Assembly: GCA_016415585.1 (NCBI GenBank)
Contig: CP066552.1
Location: 4,092,001 to 4,156,000 of the forward strand
Source of the DNA: Pectobacterium carotovorum
Lineage (GTDB): Bacteria; Pseudomonadota; Gammaproteobacteria; Enterobacterales; Enterobacteriaceae
Direction: 5' to 3'
Length of the DNA: 64,000 bases
Both the position numbers and the translations under genes were made by a program. The notes beneath the pieces are model-generated. The model was not told where the DNA came from, did no database searches, and saw only the letters and a list, made by a program, of their open reading frames with translations. Of this stretch, positions 41,794 through 52,857 are shown piece after piece. Numbering within the stretch: the stretch's first letter is position 1; each line of letters begins with the position of its first letter.

Positions 41794-43193
41794 GCCGAAC
41801 CGTTCTCGATTGGTCGGGAGCTGCCAGTCGAACGGGTTCTGGAGATTGGCCGGATTGCCGAACGGCATGGCTTTCTGCCCCGTCCTATGTCAAGTCGCGG
41901 TGAAAATGTGGATGAAGTGAAACTCAACGAACTACGTCGATTCCATGGCAAGCAACGAAACACAATCCCCGATGATCGTGAACTAAACCCTGAACACCTT
42001 CGTGAAGAAGTGCTGAGATTCTTCGGGGAACACATCAACCCCGTTCTACGAGAGTTTTATGCTTTCAACCATGTCGAGCGGTTTTTCAGCCACGGACAAG
42101 GCGGCTGGCTGACGGATCTGGATGGGCAGCATTATCTGGACTTTGTGGCAGGCTATGGCTGCCTCAATACTGGGCATAACCATCCAGATATTGCAGCCAA
42201 TCTGCAACAATATCTGGCGCAGCAGCACCCCACCTTTGTCCAGTACCTGTCTGCACCGCTTCACGCCAGCCTGCTGGCGAAACGTTTAGCGGCACTTGCG
42301 CCTGATGGGCTGGAACGTGTGTTCCTGAGCAACTCGGGCACAGAAGCTGTGGAAGCTGCGTTAAAATTAGCGCTAGCAGCCAGTGATAAACCAACACTGC
42401 TCTATTGCACCAACGGTTATCACGGTAAAACGCTGGGAGCGTTGTCCGTAACAGGACGAGCGAAACATCGGCAGGTATTCGAGCCTCTGTTACCCCGCTG
42501 TGAGGAAATTCCGTTTGGTGATGTCGTAGCCTTGCAAGCCAGACTACAAAAAGGAGACATCGCAGCCTTTATCATGGAACCTATGCAGGGTGAAGGGGCG
42601 TGGTTATACCGCCAAATGGTTATCTTAACGCCGTGAGAGCACTATGTTCCGAGCATGAGTGTCTATGGATTCTCGACGAAATTCAGACAGGGCTTGGTCG
42701 TACTGGAATAATGTTCGCCTGCCAGTGGGAGGAAGTTTCTCCCGACATCATGGTGCAATCAAAGTCCCTATCTGGTGGCCTTATCCCTATTGGGGCGACA
42801 CTATCATCAAAGCACGTTTGGCAGCGAGCCTATGGCAATATCGATCGTTTCGCGCTCCACACATCGACGTTTGGCGGGGGTAACTTTGCCGCCGCTGCCG
42901 CGATGGCGGCGCCGGATGTAATCGAACGTGAAAATCTGGCCGAGAATGCCACGCTCCTGCGGAAACAGCTGGAAGCCACAATAAAGGCATTGGAGTCCAC
43001 ACTGGCGGACATGTTCGTACTGAGAATTATGACCAAGCTTTCCAAAGAGCATCATATGCTGACCTTCGTGACAGCAAATAACAACCGCGTGATGCGCATA
43101 CAGCCACCGTTGATTTTATCACTGGAAGAAGCTGACACCTTTGTTAGGGCACTGAGTAAGGTATGCGAGGAGCTATCAACCTTTGAATCATAA
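41794..43193 (+). pseudogene. Class III aminotransferase (PigE C-terminal-like), frameshifted
   Basis: Directly after the TAG the same frame goes on: AEPFSIGRELPVERVLEIGRIAERHGF (reductase end), then at 41887 a class III aminotransferase: GQHYLDFVAGYGCLNTGHNHP, FLSNSGTEAVEAALKLA, YHGKTLGALSVTGR. Near 42598 one base is lost from a G-run (GGGGC where GEGGVVIPPNGYL would need GGGGGC), and the gene resumes in another frame with DEIQTGLGRTG and the PLP lysine (SKSLSGGLIPIGA), ending VRALSKVCEELSTFES at 43193. The segment after residue LEATIKALEST looks shortened. The enzyme would have moved an amino group to an aldehyde or ketone. Two lesions make it a pseudogene. Confidence 0.75.
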
Positions 43194-43592
43194 GTCAGAT
43201 GAACCCCGCCCCCCAAAACGTTGCAATAGATTAGCCATTCAGGAGAGAGATGGATTCTACTAAAAAAGCCTAACTACCTGATATCGATCGGTTAAGAAGC
43301 CATAGACCGATCCCAATAGTATGAAAAATCTGGGAACGTTAAATTTCCAGATTAATGAGATCGACGACCGCACCCTGTAAGCATCACGCTGGCGGGGTGT
43401 TTTTCTTAAAGGAGCGTAATTAATCACGATCAGGATACTAAATAATAGTAACGTTATGATCGACACTGGCAACCCAGATGGATCAGAGCTATACCGACGA
43501 CATTGAGCCTTTGCTCACTAAACTTGATTGTCCGGTGAATAACCGTAGATTGCAGATGATTGCCTGTAATCTACGGTAGAAAATAAAAATTA
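43194..43592. other. Gap between relic and periplasmic protein gene
   Basis: No supported gene. A CACCC/GGGTG hairpin followed by five T at about 43370-43406 may be a terminator for rightward transcripts. Confidence 0.4.
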
Positions 43593-44138
43593 TTATTTCT
43601 TCATTTCAATGCTTTTTATCTCATTTTTACTTAACCCATGTGTTGAACTGCTAATAACACAATTGTAACTTTCATTTTTATTAATAATCATGAAAGTGCT
43701 AACAGGATTTTTCATTTTTTTATCAAGAGAGAAAAGAACATTAGCTTCAGGTAAAACACTGGGACTAAATGCACCAAATGAATAGCTATCAGATAGCCCC
43801 AAAGCGGACAAATCGGCCGTTAACTCCATTGGTTGCGTACTGTGTGGCGAAGGGAACATGGATTTTGCTGACATCATCATTGACTGGGTATTAATGTTAT
43901 ATTCTGTTGTCACTTTCATGCCAACGTATTTAGATTCAGGCATATTAAGCTGTTTCTCACACATCGTATCGTGCTGAGGGCTGGGCGTTCCGTTTTGCAG
44001 TACAGCATGAATATGTTTTAATTCAACTTGCTCTTTTCCGGTATGTGCTTTTGCCATATCATCAGCTTGAGCAAAACTGCTCATCACTAGAGTCGCCGTT
44101 GCTACAATATGTAAAATCGTATTATTCATTGCATTCAT
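43593..44138 (-). CDS. Periplasmic protein of unknown function
   Basis: A 181-residue precursor with a signal peptide (about 1-25, cleavage after SSFAQA). The mature part has two Cys (TMCEKQL and YNCVISS) likely forming a disulfide, and a Met/Ser/Lys-rich composition with motifs YVGMKVTTEYNI and MELTADLSALG. AGAGGA lies 7 bp upstream of ATG 44136-44138. AT-rich like the island. It shows no recognised enzyme motif; a lipid-binding or inhibitor role is possible only by analogy. It is the last gene of the island before the tRNA pair. Confidence 0.7.
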   Translation of the reverse strand: MNAMNNTILHIVATATLVMSSFAQADDMAKAHTGKEQVELKHIHAVLQNGTPSPQHDTMCEKQLNMPESKYVGMKVTTEYNINTQSMMMSAKSMFPSPHSTQPMELTADLSALGLSDSYSFGAFSPSVLPEANVLFSLDKKMKNPVSTFMIINKNESYNCVISSSTHGLSKNEIKSIEMKK

Positions 44139-44584
44139 TTTTCCATCCTCTTTTATCTTTAGGGATAACCATATGATTCATGATAAGAATCCGTTAATTA
44201 TTAAATAACTAGCCGGAGTACCTCATGAAATTTAAATAATACTTCTCAGATAAATTAAAAGAGAAAAACCACTGAAAAAGACAATAACAATCAATATCAT
44301 TTTAAATGATGTGAATTTTATAAATTCATTCTGGTTATAAACATAGTCAAATATTAATATTACGTCAAAATCAAATCGATAAAAAATAAAAATCATAAAT
44401 AAATATGATCAAGCTAAGTATTTAGTAAATTTATTTATCTACGATATCAATGCTCAACCTTGAGAAAGCGTTCAGCATACAGTACATGTTTCTACGCAAT
44501 GAAGTGTGAAAAAAGAAGAAGTCGTTTAATGTGCATTACACATCATAAAAAAGGATACTGAATCAGGGTGGGATACTAAAAATT
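44139..44584. other. AT-rich island edge
   Basis: About 450 bp with no gene; contains the promoter of the periplasmic protein gene and the 3' flank of the tRNA-Gly pair (ATGTG/CACAT hairpin near 44530). No integrase and no obvious direct repeat of the tRNA end is found here. Confidence 0.4.
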
Positions 44585-44660
<76 letters not shown>

Positions 44661-44702
44661 ATATTGGATAGACAATAACAGGTGTTACGTCTGACTACTG
44701 CA

Positions 44703-44728
44703 CACGGTTTGTATGGTGACAAACCGTG
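44703..44728 (-). other. Hairpin between tandem tRNA genes
   Basis: A perfect 10-bp stem (CACGGTTTGT/ACAAACCGTG) with a 6-base loop sits in the 76-bp spacer. No T-run follows, so it is more likely a processing structure than a terminator. Confidence 0.5.
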
Positions 44729-44736
44729 AGAAAACT

Positions 44737-44812
<76 letters not shown>

Positions 44813-45032
44813 TCGGGAAACTTTCATACGATGTTGACGTTCTTTAATTGAAATTCTTCATCGGTATGGGGTGCGCATTATACGAGAAATCCGTTTAACC
44901 GCAAGCCCCCAAAAATGAAAAATTGTCTGACTGCTGATAAAAAAAACAATGCGCTGACAAAACAGGCGTTATGGCGTAAATAGCAGCAGATAGCTGGACA
45001 TCACGCACTGCACGTTTTGCGTCACCAACCAA

Positions 45033-45575
45033 CTACAGTCGCAGAAAGTTCTCACGGTAATAGGCCAATTCCGCCAGTGATTCGCGAATATCGTCCATCG
45101 CCTGATGCGTGCCTTGCTTCTTAAAACCCGTCAGGATTTCTGGCTTCCAGCGTCGCGCCAGTTCTTTGAGCGTGCTGACATCCAGATAGCGATAGTGGAA
45201 GTAAGCTTCCAGCTCTGGCATATAGCGGAACAGGAAGCGGCGATCCTGACCGATGCTGTTGCCACAGATTGGTGATTTACCCGCTGGTACCCATTTTTGT
45301 AGAAACGCCAACGTTTCCAGCTCAGCAGCGCGTTCATCTGTCGTGCTGGCTTTGACGCGATCCGTCAGGCCGCTGGCACCGTGCGTACGCACATTCCAGT
45401 CATCCATCAGTGCCAACTGGCTATCTGACTGGTGCACCGTCATTACCGGTCCTTCGGCCAACACATTCAAGTTTGCATCCGTCACCAGCGTTGCGATCTC
45501 AATGATGCGATCGTGATCCGGGTTCAGACCAGTCATTTCGAGATCGATCCAGATCAGGTTATTTTCATCTACCAT
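45033..45575 (-). CDS. orn: Oligoribonuclease
   Basis: Orn degrades two-to-five-base RNA fragments, including pGpG from cyclic-di-GMP turnover, in the cytoplasm. The 180-residue protein shows the DEDDh exonuclease residues: IDLEMTGL (Asp, Glu), [10 protein letters not shown] (Asp) and [15 protein letters not shown] (His, Asp). Length as in E. coli (181). It is divergent from rsgA and followed by the tRNA-Gly genes, conserved in enterobacteria. Confidence 0.98.
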   Translation of the reverse strand: MVDENNLIWIDLEMTGLNPDHDRIIEIATLVTDANLNVLAEGPVMTVHQSDSQLALMDDWNVRTHGASGLTDRVKASTTDERAAELETLAFLQKWVPAGKSPICGNSIGQDRRFLFRYMPELEAYFHYRYLDVSTLKELARRWKPEILTGFKKQGTHQAMDDIRESLAELAYYRENFLRL

Positions 45576-45758
45576 CGTGGGAATTCCTGTTGCATTGTGC
45601 CCTGTCGTCGAGGCAAGGATACCAGTATCAATCTCAATGCTGATACCGATAAGGTGGTATCAGTTAATTAAAATCAAATAGGGTGTATTATAGTCTGTTC
45701 AAACGCGGCGAGCGATAACCCGCTGTCGTGAACGATAAATCGTCTTAAGTGAGGCTCA

Positions 45759-46808
45759 GTGAGCAAAAAAAAACTGTCGAAAGGTCAGCAGCGTCGGGTT
45801 AGCGCAAACCACCAGCGTCGCCTGAAAAAAACGGAAAGCAAAGTCGAATGGGAAGATAGCCAACTGGGCGATGCGCAGGAAGGTATTATCATCAGCCGAT
45901 TCGGTATGCACGCCGATGTCGAAGCCACCGATGGTGTGGTGCGCCGCTGCAACATTCGTCGGACCATTTCATCGCTGGTCACGGGCGACCGCGTCGTCTG
46001 GCGACCCGGCCATGAATCACTCGCTGGCATCAGCGGGATCGTGGAAGCCGTTCACCCTCGCCATTCCGTCCTGACCCGCCCCGACTATTACGATGGCATT
46101 AAACCGATCGCCGCCAATATCGATCAGATCGTGATCGTCTCAGCGATCTTGCCTGAGCTGTCGCTGAACATTATCGATCGCTATCTGGTCGCCTGCGAAA
46201 CGCTGGAGATAGACCCGCTGATCGTGCTGAACAAAATTGACCTGCTGGATGACAAATCCCGCCAGTTTGTTGATAAACAAATGGATATCTACCGCGCCCT
46301 CGACTATCGCGTGCTGATGGTTTCCAGCCATACTCAACAGGGTATCCCTGAACTGGAGCAGGCACTCACTGACCGTATCAGTATTTTCGCCGGACAGTCA
46401 GGTGTCGGGAAATCCAGCCTGCTTAATGCGCTGCTCGCACTGGGTGAAGAACGCATTCTGGTGAATGAGGTTTCTGATAACTCAGGATTGGGGCAACACA
46501 CCACCACCGCCTCTCGGCTTTATCACTTCCCGCACGGCGGCGACGTGATCGACTCACCGGGCGTGCGGGAATTTGGTCTGTGGCATCTGGAGCCTGAACA
46601 AGTGACGAGTGGTTTCATTGAGTTACGTAAACACATCGGCTCGTGTAAGTTCCGCGACTGTAAACATGAAAACGATCCAGGCTGCGCGATCAATGCCGCA
46701 CTTGCGCGCGGCGAGATTGCCACAGAGCGCTTTGATAACTATCACCGGATTCTGGAGAGCATGGCGCAAGTAAAAACGCGTAAAGGCTTTTCGGATACAG
46801 ATAACTGA
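45759..46808 (+). CDS. rsgA: Ribosome small-subunit GTPase RsgA
   Basis: RsgA is a late 30S assembly GTPase. Order of domains: basic N-terminus ([21 protein letters not shown]), OB fold (about 40-110), circularly permuted GTPase with G4 NKID, G1 GQSGVGKSS and G3 DSPG, then a C-terminal zinc knuckle ([14 protein letters not shown]). The start is GTG at 45759, as in E. coli. 349 residues. It begins the rsgA-psd-mscM gene string. Confidence 0.97.
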   Translation: MSKKKLSKGQQRRVSANHQRRLKKTESKVEWEDSQLGDAQEGIIISRFGMHADVEATDGVVRRCNIRRTISSLVTGDRVVWRPGHESLAGISGIVEAVHPRHSVLTRPDYYDGIKPIAANIDQIVIVSAILPELSLNIIDRYLVACETLEIDPLIVLNKIDLLDDKSRQFVDKQMDIYRALDYRVLMVSSHTQQGIPELEQALTDRISIFAGQSGVGKSSLLNALLALGEERILVNEVSDNSGLGQHTTTASRLYHFPHGGDVIDSPGVREFGLWHLEPEQVTSGFIELRKHIGSCKFRDCKHENDPGCAINAALARGEIATERFDNYHRILESMAQVKTRKGFSDTDN

Positions 46809-46949
46809 CATTTATCATGACCATCGTTACAATGCGCACCCTTTATTGGTGAGCAACGCAGCCCACCGTTCGCCGGGATACCGCTGACAGCTCTGTCATA
46901 CTAACCGGCGGAAACATTCATGGCGCACTATTAATCCAAGAGGCTCACA

Positions 46950-47978
46950 GTGCTGGATAATATCAAAATCAAATTACAGTATTGGCTTCCCAAGATCTGG
47001 CTGACCCGCTTAGCGGGCTGGGGAGCGAATAAGCGTGCGGGAAGACTCACCAAGCTGGTGATCGATCTGTTTGTCCGCCAATACAACGTCAACATGCAGG
47101 AAGCATTGCAGCCGGATACCGCATCCTATCGCACGTTTAACGAATTTTTCGTTCGCCCGTTGCGTCCTGGCATTCGCCCAGTCGATCCTCATGCGCATCG
47201 TCTGGTGCAGCCCGCTGACGGCGTGCTGTCGCAGTTTGGTTCGATTACCGACAGCAAGCTGATTCAGGCAAAGAACCACGACTACACGCTGGAAGCATTG
47301 CTGGCAGGCAACTACATGATGGCCGACCTGTTCCGCGATGGCCTGTTCGCAACCATTTACCTGTCGCCACGTGATTATCACCGCCTTCACATGCCGTGTG
47401 ATGGCGTGCTACGCGAAATGATTTACGTACCGGGCGACCTATTCTCCGTCAATCTGTTGACGGCGGATAACGTGCCGAACCTGTTTGCTCGTAACGAGCG
47501 CGTCATTTGCCTGTTTGATACTGAATTCGGTCCATTGGCACAGATTCTGGTGGGCGCAACCATTGTTGGCAGCATCGAAACCGTATGGTCAGGCGTGGTC
47601 ACGCCACCGCGTGAAGGCATCATCAAGCGTTGGACTTACCCGCAGGCGGGTGAAGAAGGCGCAGTCGTGCTGGCGAAAGGCGAGGAAATGGGTCGCTTCA
47701 AACTGGGTTCAACCGTGATTAACCTGTTTGCCGCAGGCAATGATCTCCAGTTTGCCGCACATCTGAATACCATGAGTGTGACCCGCATGGGTGAACCGTT
47801 TGCCGAAATACGCCAAGATGAGCAAGCGTCTGTCGTCTTCCCGGAAGGAACCGAGCTGGAAACACATGAGTCTGCACTATCACCTGCCGCTGCACCGTCT
47901 GAGTCAGCTCAGGCTGAGGCGAAAAATCCTGCGGCAGACGCATCCGGCCAGACGAGACACAAGCCCGACGCGCCGTAA
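46950..47978 (+). CDS. psd: Phosphatidylserine decarboxylase
   Basis: Psd makes phosphatidylethanolamine at the inner membrane. The proenzyme cleaves itself at Gly253-Ser254 in the LGST motif to form the pyruvoyl group on the alpha chain. Also seen: HRLHMPCDG with the catalytic His. GTG start at 46950. At 342 residues it is about 20 longer than E. coli Psd due to a Ser/Ala/Glu-rich tail after ETHES. The gene precedes mscM by 55 bp in the same string. Confidence 0.97.
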   Translation: MLDNIKIKLQYWLPKIWLTRLAGWGANKRAGRLTKLVIDLFVRQYNVNMQEALQPDTASYRTFNEFFVRPLRPGIRPVDPHAHRLVQPADGVLSQFGSITDSKLIQAKNHDYTLEALLAGNYMMADLFRDGLFATIYLSPRDYHRLHMPCDGVLREMIYVPGDLFSVNLLTADNVPNLFARNERVICLFDTEFGPLAQILVGATIVGSIETVWSGVVTPPREGIIKRWTYPQAGEEGAVVLAKGEEMGRFKLGSTVINLFAAGNDLQFAAHLNTMSVTRMGEPFAEIRQDEQASVVFPEGTELETHESALSPAAAPSESAQAEAKNPAADASGQTRHKPDAP

Positions 47979-48033
47979 ATAACGGCCGACCTTGGTCGTT
48001 TGTAAGATTGTTGTTTGCAATAAGGTAGCTAAC

Positions 48034-51000
48034 GTGCGTCTGATTCTGACTTTTCTTTTGGGATGTTTATTATCAACTGCCGCGTTGGCTGCCACTGCGC
48101 CCAATGAGGCGCAGTTACGCCAGCAGTTGCAGCAAGCGGAAGCCAACAAAGGCGCGGCCGATCAGGCAAAAATCGTTGAAGAATATCAGGCGGCACTGAA
48201 TACTTTACAGGATCGTAAAGAGGCGCAGGAGCGCGCCACACAGTATCAGCGCGTTATTGATGATTTCCCCAAGCTGGTTCAGGAACTGCGCCGCCAGCTT
48301 AATGCCGAAGACGGCAAGCCTTCGTCTATTCCAGAGAGTCTCTCCAGTAACGATCTTGAACAGCAACTGCTGCAAACGAGCAGCCAGCTGTTGGAACAAG
48401 CTCGCCAGCTCCAGCAGGAACAGGACCGGCTGCGTGAAATCGGCGATTCACTGAGCCAGCTTCCGCAGCAGCAAACTGAAGCCAGCCGCATGCAAAGTGA
48501 GGCGGAACGCCGTATTCAATCGCTCGGCACACCTGCGACCCCACTGGGACAAGCACAACTCACTGCGCTTCAGGCCGAATCCTCACTGCGCAAAAGCCGA
48601 GTGGACGAACTGGAGCTGGCGCAGCTTTCAGCCAGCAATCGTCAAGAGCTGTCCCGGCTACGCGTCGAACTATATAAAAAGCGTCACGACAGGCTGGATC
48701 TGCTGCAACAAAATTTACGCAGCAGACTCAACAATCTGCGCCAGCGCGAAGCCGAGCAAGCATTAGAACGTACAGAGCTTCTGGCGGAACAAAGTGGCGA
48801 CTTACCCAGCGTCATCAGCAAGCAGCTACAAGTTAACCGCGAGCTATCCGTCGCACTGAACCAACAGGCGCAGCGGATGGATCTTATCGCTTCTCAGCAG
48901 CGTCAGGCAGCCACGCACACCATTCAGGTTCGCCAGGCGCTGAGCACCATCCGCGAGCAGGCACAGTGGCTCGGCGTGTCACCGATATTGGGAGAAACGC
49001 TACGGGCGCAAATTGCCCGCCTGCCGGAAATGCCCAAACCTCAGCTACTGGATAGTGACATGGCGCAGCTGCGCGTACAGCGCTTGCACTTTGAGGACCT
49101 GATCAACAAACCGCAAGATCTTGATAATGCCAAACTGGATAACGGCGATCCGCTGACCAGCGCACAGCAGCGTATTCTGGCCGATCAGATGCGAACCCAA
49201 CGCGACCTGCTGACGTCACTGATATCCGGCTGTGATACACAGATACTAGAACTGACCAAGCTCAAAGTCGCCAATAACCAACTAGCGGATGCGCTAACCG
49301 AAACACGGGAAGCAGCCCATCGCGACCTGTTCTGGGTTGCGGATGTCAACCCCGTAACGTTCGCCTATCCGCTCAAGTTGGTACAGGATCTGACGCGCCT
49401 GTTGTCATTAGATACGCTGACGCAGCTGGGTGGCGCGCTGGTGATGATGGTAACCAGTCAGGAAACCGTGCTGCCGCTGCTGGGCGCACTGCTGCTGGTT
49501 GGTTTTAGTATCAGCTCACGTCGCCACTATCATGCGTTTATGGAGCGCGCCAGCAGCCGCGTCGGCAAGGTCACGCTCGATCACTTTATGCTGACGCTGC
49601 GTACCGTGTTCTGGTCCATCCTTACCGCTCTGCCGCTGCCAGTGCTCTGGGCCGCTCTGGGATACGGGCTGCAAAACGCTTGGCCTTACCCGATTGCTGT
49701 CGCTATCGGCGACAGCGTGACCGCCACCGTGCCGCTGATGTGGCTGGTGATGATCAGTGCCTCATTCTCGCATCCGCAGGGGCTGTTCATTATCCACTTC
49801 CGCTGGTCGCCGGAGCGCGTAGCCAGAGCGATGCGCTACTATCGTCTCTCCATCGCCTTTATCGTGCCGCTGATTATGGCGCTAATTACTTTCGATAAGC
49901 TCAACGATCGCGAGTTCTCTAGCACGCTCGGGCGGCTCTGTTTCATCCTGCTTTGTATGGCGTTGAGTTTGGTCACAACCGGATTAAAACGCGCGGGTAT
50001 CCCGCTGTATCTGGATAAAGAAGGCTCGGGGGAAAACTCCGTTAACCGTGCGATGTGGAACATCCTGATCGCCATGCCGCTCGTTGCCGCACTAGCCTCC
50101 TGCATCGGCTATCTGGCAACCGCACAGGCGCTGCTAGCCCGTCTGGAAACCTCCGTCTCTATCTGGTTCTTCCTGCTGGTGGTTTACCACATTATTCGCC
50201 GCTGGATGTTAATTCAGCGACGCCGCATCGCCTTCGATCGCGCCAAACAGCGACGTTCGGAAATTCTGGCGCAGCGTGCCAAAGGTGAGGAAGACACGCC
50301 GTCTGCATCATCCCATGAAAGCAGTTCGGAAGCGGTGGAAGAACCCGTTGTCGATCTGGACGCCATCAGCGCCAAATCCTTGCAGCTGGTGCGTTCCATC
50401 CTAACGCTGATCGCACTGGTTTCCGTTATCGCACTGTGGTCGGAAATTCATTCCGCCTTCGCGTTCATGGAAAATATTAGCCTGTGGGATGTCTCCAGCA
50501 CGGTCAAGGGCGTGGAAAGCGTACAGGCGATTACGCTGGGATCGGTACTGATCGCGATTCTGATCTTCATTATTACCGCGCAGCTGGTGCGTAACCTGCC
50601 CGCCCTGCTGGAGCTGGCGATTCTACAGCATCTGGATCTATCGCCGGGCAGCGGTTACGCCATCACCACCATCAGCAAATATATTCTGATGCTGATCGGC
50701 TGTCTGATGGGGTTCTCGTTGATCGGGATCGAATGGTCGAAACTGCAATGGCTGGTTGCTGCACTGGGTGTGGGGCTCGGATTCGGTTTACAGGAGATCT
50801 TCGCCAACTTTATCTCCGGCCTGATCATCCTGTTCGAGAAACCGATCCGTATCGGCGATACGGTCACCATCCGCGATCTCACGGGTAGCGTCATGCGGAT
50901 TAACACCCGTGCCACCACGATTTCAGACTGGGATCGCAAAGAGATCATCGTGCCGAACAAGGCCTTTATCACCGAGCAGTTTATCAACTGGTCGCTGTCA

Positions 51001-51351
51001 GATTCGGTCACGCGTGTTGTGATGACGGTGCCTGCTCCCGCAAACGCGAACAGTCAGGAAGTCACGGAACTGCTGATGGACGCAGTGAAGCGCTGTTCGC
51101 TGATTCTGGATACGCCAGAGCCCGAAGCCTTCCTCGTTGACCTGCAACAAGGCATCCAGATTTTCGAGCTGCGCGTGTTCGCCGCCGAAATGGGCCACCG
51201 TATGCCGCTGCGTCACGAACTGCATCAGCTGATTCTGGAAAACTACCGTAAACACAATCTGGAGCTTCCTTTCCCACCGTTCCAGGTGAAAATGGACAAT
51301 CTGTCGCGCAGTGGAAAAACGCTGACGCCACGGCAGCCGGGCAGCTTATAA
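48034..51351 (+). CDS. mscM: Mechanosensitive channel MscM (YjeP)
   Basis: A large MscS-family channel of the inner membrane that opens under osmotic downshock. The 1105-residue product has a signal peptide (MRLILTFLLGCLLSTAALA), a long periplasmic coiled-coil region (about 20-480, Gln/Leu/Arg-rich heptads), several membrane segments (about 485-880) and the MscS core (LVAALGVGLGFGLQEIFANFISGLII, then the PIRIGDTVTIRDLTG beta domain). GTG 48034-48036 is chosen because it follows AAGG by 8 bp and gives the matching start; the frame is open 14 codons upstream. Confidence 0.96.
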   Translation: MRLILTFLLGCLLSTAALAATAPNEAQLRQQLQQAEANKGAADQAKIVEEYQAALNTLQDRKEAQERATQYQRVIDDFPKLVQELRRQLNAEDGKPSSIPESLSSNDLEQQLLQTSSQLLEQARQLQQEQDRLREIGDSLSQLPQQQTEASRMQSEAERRIQSLGTPATPLGQAQLTALQAESSLRKSRVDELELAQLSASNRQELSRLRVELYKKRHDRLDLLQQNLRSRLNNLRQREAEQALERTELLAEQSGDLPSVISKQLQVNRELSVALNQQAQRMDLIASQQRQAATHTIQVRQALSTIREQAQWLGVSPILGETLRAQIARLPEMPKPQLLDSDMAQLRVQRLHFEDLINKPQDLDNAKLDNGDPLTSAQQRILADQMRTQRDLLTSLISGCDTQILELTKLKVANNQLADALTETREAAHRDLFWVADVNPVTFAYPLKLVQDLTRLLSLDTLTQLGGALVMMVTSQETVLPLLGALLLVGFSISSRRHYHAFMERASSRVGKVTLDHFMLTLRTVFWSILTALPLPVLWAALGYGLQNAWPYPIAVAIGDSVTATVPLMWLVMISASFSHPQGLFIIHFRWSPERVARAMRYYRLSIAFIVPLIMALITFDKLNDREFSSTLGRLCFILLCMALSLVTTGLKRAGIPLYLDKEGSGENSVNRAMWNILIAMPLVAALASCIGYLATAQALLARLETSVSIWFFLLVVYHIIRRWMLIQRRRIAFDRAKQRRSEILAQRAKGEEDTPSASSHESSSEAVEEPVVDLDAISAKSLQLVRSILTLIALVSVIALWSEIHSAFAFMENISLWDVSSTVKGVESVQAITLGSVLIAILIFIITAQLVRNLPALLELAILQHLDLSPGSGYAITTISKYILMLIGCLMGFSLIGIEWSKLQWLVAALGVGLGFGLQEIFANFISGLIILFEKPIRIGDTVTIRDLTGSVMRINTRATTISDWDRKEIIVPNKAFITEQFINWSLSDSVTRVVMTVPAPANANSQEVTELLMDAVKRCSLILDTPEPEAFLVDLQQGIQIFELRVFAAEMGHRMPLRHELHQLILENYRKHNLELPFPPFQVKMDNLSRSGKTLTPRQPGSL

Positions 51352-51362
51352 GAAAGGAAAAC

Positions 51363-51390
51363 GGGCGGCAGCCAGATGTGGCACCGCCCT
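51363..51390. terminator. Possible hairpin between mscM and epmA
   Basis: GGGCGG and CCGCCC flank a 15-base centre between the convergent stops of mscM and epmA. The T-run is weak, so it is a tentative shared terminator. Confidence 0.35.
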
Positions 51391-51402
51391 GCTTCAAACC
51401 GG

Positions 51403-52380
51403 TTACGCACGCTCTACGGAGAACGCAATCACGTCACTCAGCTTTTCGGCATTCAGCGCCAGCATAATCAAACGATCCACGCCCAATGCCACACCGGAAC
51501 AATCTGGCAGGCCATGTTTCAGCGCTGCCAGCAGGTTTTCATCAATCGGCTGTTGCGGCAAACCACGCGCGGCACGCTTGCGGTTATCCTGTTCAAAACG
51601 CTGACGTTGCTCATTCGCATCAGTCAATTCGCGAAAGCCGTTCGCCAGCTCGATCCCCTTGAAATAGACCTCAAAACGCTCGGCAACGCGATGATCTTCC
51701 GAACTGATCTCCGCCAGCGAGGCTTGCGTTGCAGGGAAATGGTAGACAAACGTTGGTTTATCGCGACCAATGTTCGGCTCAACACCGAAAGTAAACAGCA
51801 TCTGCACCAGTGAATCACTATCGTCTTCACGGCAGGCGATATCGCCCAGCCCGAGTTTTTCTGCCGCTTCGCGCAGTTGCGCTTTATCAACAGATAGGGG
51901 GTCGATCTCCAGATGGCGTAAAAACGCTTGCTGATAGGAGAGCATTTCCGCACTTTCACAATCCAGTACCTGCTGCAACAGGTCATCGACCTCATTCATT
52001 AGGCGGTACATATCATAGTGAGGGCGATACCATTCCAGCATAGTGAATTCTGGGTTGTGGTGTCGGCCTGATTCTTCATTACGGAAACTGCGACACAGTT
52101 GAAAGATCGGACCGCTGCCAGCAGCCAGCAGGCGCTTCATGTGGTACTCCGGGCTGGTCATCAAATACAGCGTCATACCATCCGCAGCACCGGGACCAAC
52201 GAAGCGAGTCTGGAATGGACATAAGAAAACATCCGTTACCGTCGCTTGACTCATCGCCGGTGTTTCAACTTCGAGTACCCCACGATCGGTGAAGAAACGT
52301 CGGACAGCCGTAACGATCGGCGCTCGTTTCAACAAATTAGCGACAGAAGCAGTTGGCTGCCAACTTGTCGTCTCACTCAT
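51403..52380 (-). CDS. epmA: EF-P lysine ligase EpmA (GenX/PoxA)
   Basis: EpmA, a class II LysRS-like protein without an anticodon-binding domain, attaches (R)-beta-lysine to Lys34 of EF-P. The 325 residues equal the E. coli length. Class II motif 2 ([22 protein letters not shown]) and motif 3 ([17 protein letters not shown]) are seen. ATG 52378-52380 ([11 protein letters not shown]) has GGAG before it; the frame runs 15 codons upstream. Divergent from frdA. Its partners efp and epmB lie at 57.9-59.5 kb. Confidence 0.97.
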   Translation of the reverse strand: MSETTSWQPTASVANLLKRAPIVTAVRRFFTDRGVLEVETPAMSQATVTDVFLCPFQTRFVGPGAADGMTLYLMTSPEYHMKRLLAAGSGPIFQLCRSFRNEESGRHHNPEFTMLEWYRPHYDMYRLMNEVDDLLQQVLDCESAEMLSYQQAFLRHLEIDPLSVDKAQLREAAEKLGLGDIACREDDSDSLVQMLFTFGVEPNIGRDKPTFVYHFPATQASLAEISSEDHRVAERFEVYFKGIELANGFRELTDANEQRQRFEQDNRKRAARGLPQQPIDENLLAALKHGLPDCSGVALGVDRLIMLALNAEKLSDVIAFSVERA

Positions 52381-52425
52381 GGTTCTTACTCCAAAGTCAA
52401 AATAGGGGGGGCAGTCTACCCGCAT

Positions 52426-52857
52426 CAGCCCAAATTTCCAGCGGAAAAAAGGTCAGACGTGTTTTTCAGCAAAGCTGAATCTCCCCTTCAGGAAGAGGCG
52501 ACTAGGATAGCAGCCGTCAATTATACTCAGTGAAGCGTTTTCTTATATCTTTCTCTAAAGGGTTATTATTGAAAACATAAACGCGCTATTTTTTCGTACA
52601 TAATCCTTTCGATCACATTTTTACCCTTGAATACGAGACTCGCTGAAAAAACGACAAAATGCGGGATCACATCAAATTAATCTACCTATAATTCGGTATA
52701 ATCATTCCCACACAAAAATTATAGGTTTATCTATTCTTTATACATCTATCACATAATTTTCAGCGGGTTTGATATTAAGCTCGGATATAAAGACAGAAAC
52801 GAATAGATATTATTTTTTTATTTTAACTTAATTAACTTAAGTAACTGGAGGAATGCA
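52426..52857 (+). promoter_or_regulatory. frdA / epmA divergent regulatory region
   Basis: 432 bp without a gene. GGGATCACATCAA (52663-52675) resembles the FNR half-site pair used at the E. coli frd promoter (GATCTCGTCAA layout). The AT-rich leader to frdA is about 180 bp. The FNR call is by pattern only. Confidence 0.35.

Noticed and set aside
43260..43472. 70-codon minus-strand frame
   Set aside because: No ribosome site; overlaps a likely terminator hairpin.
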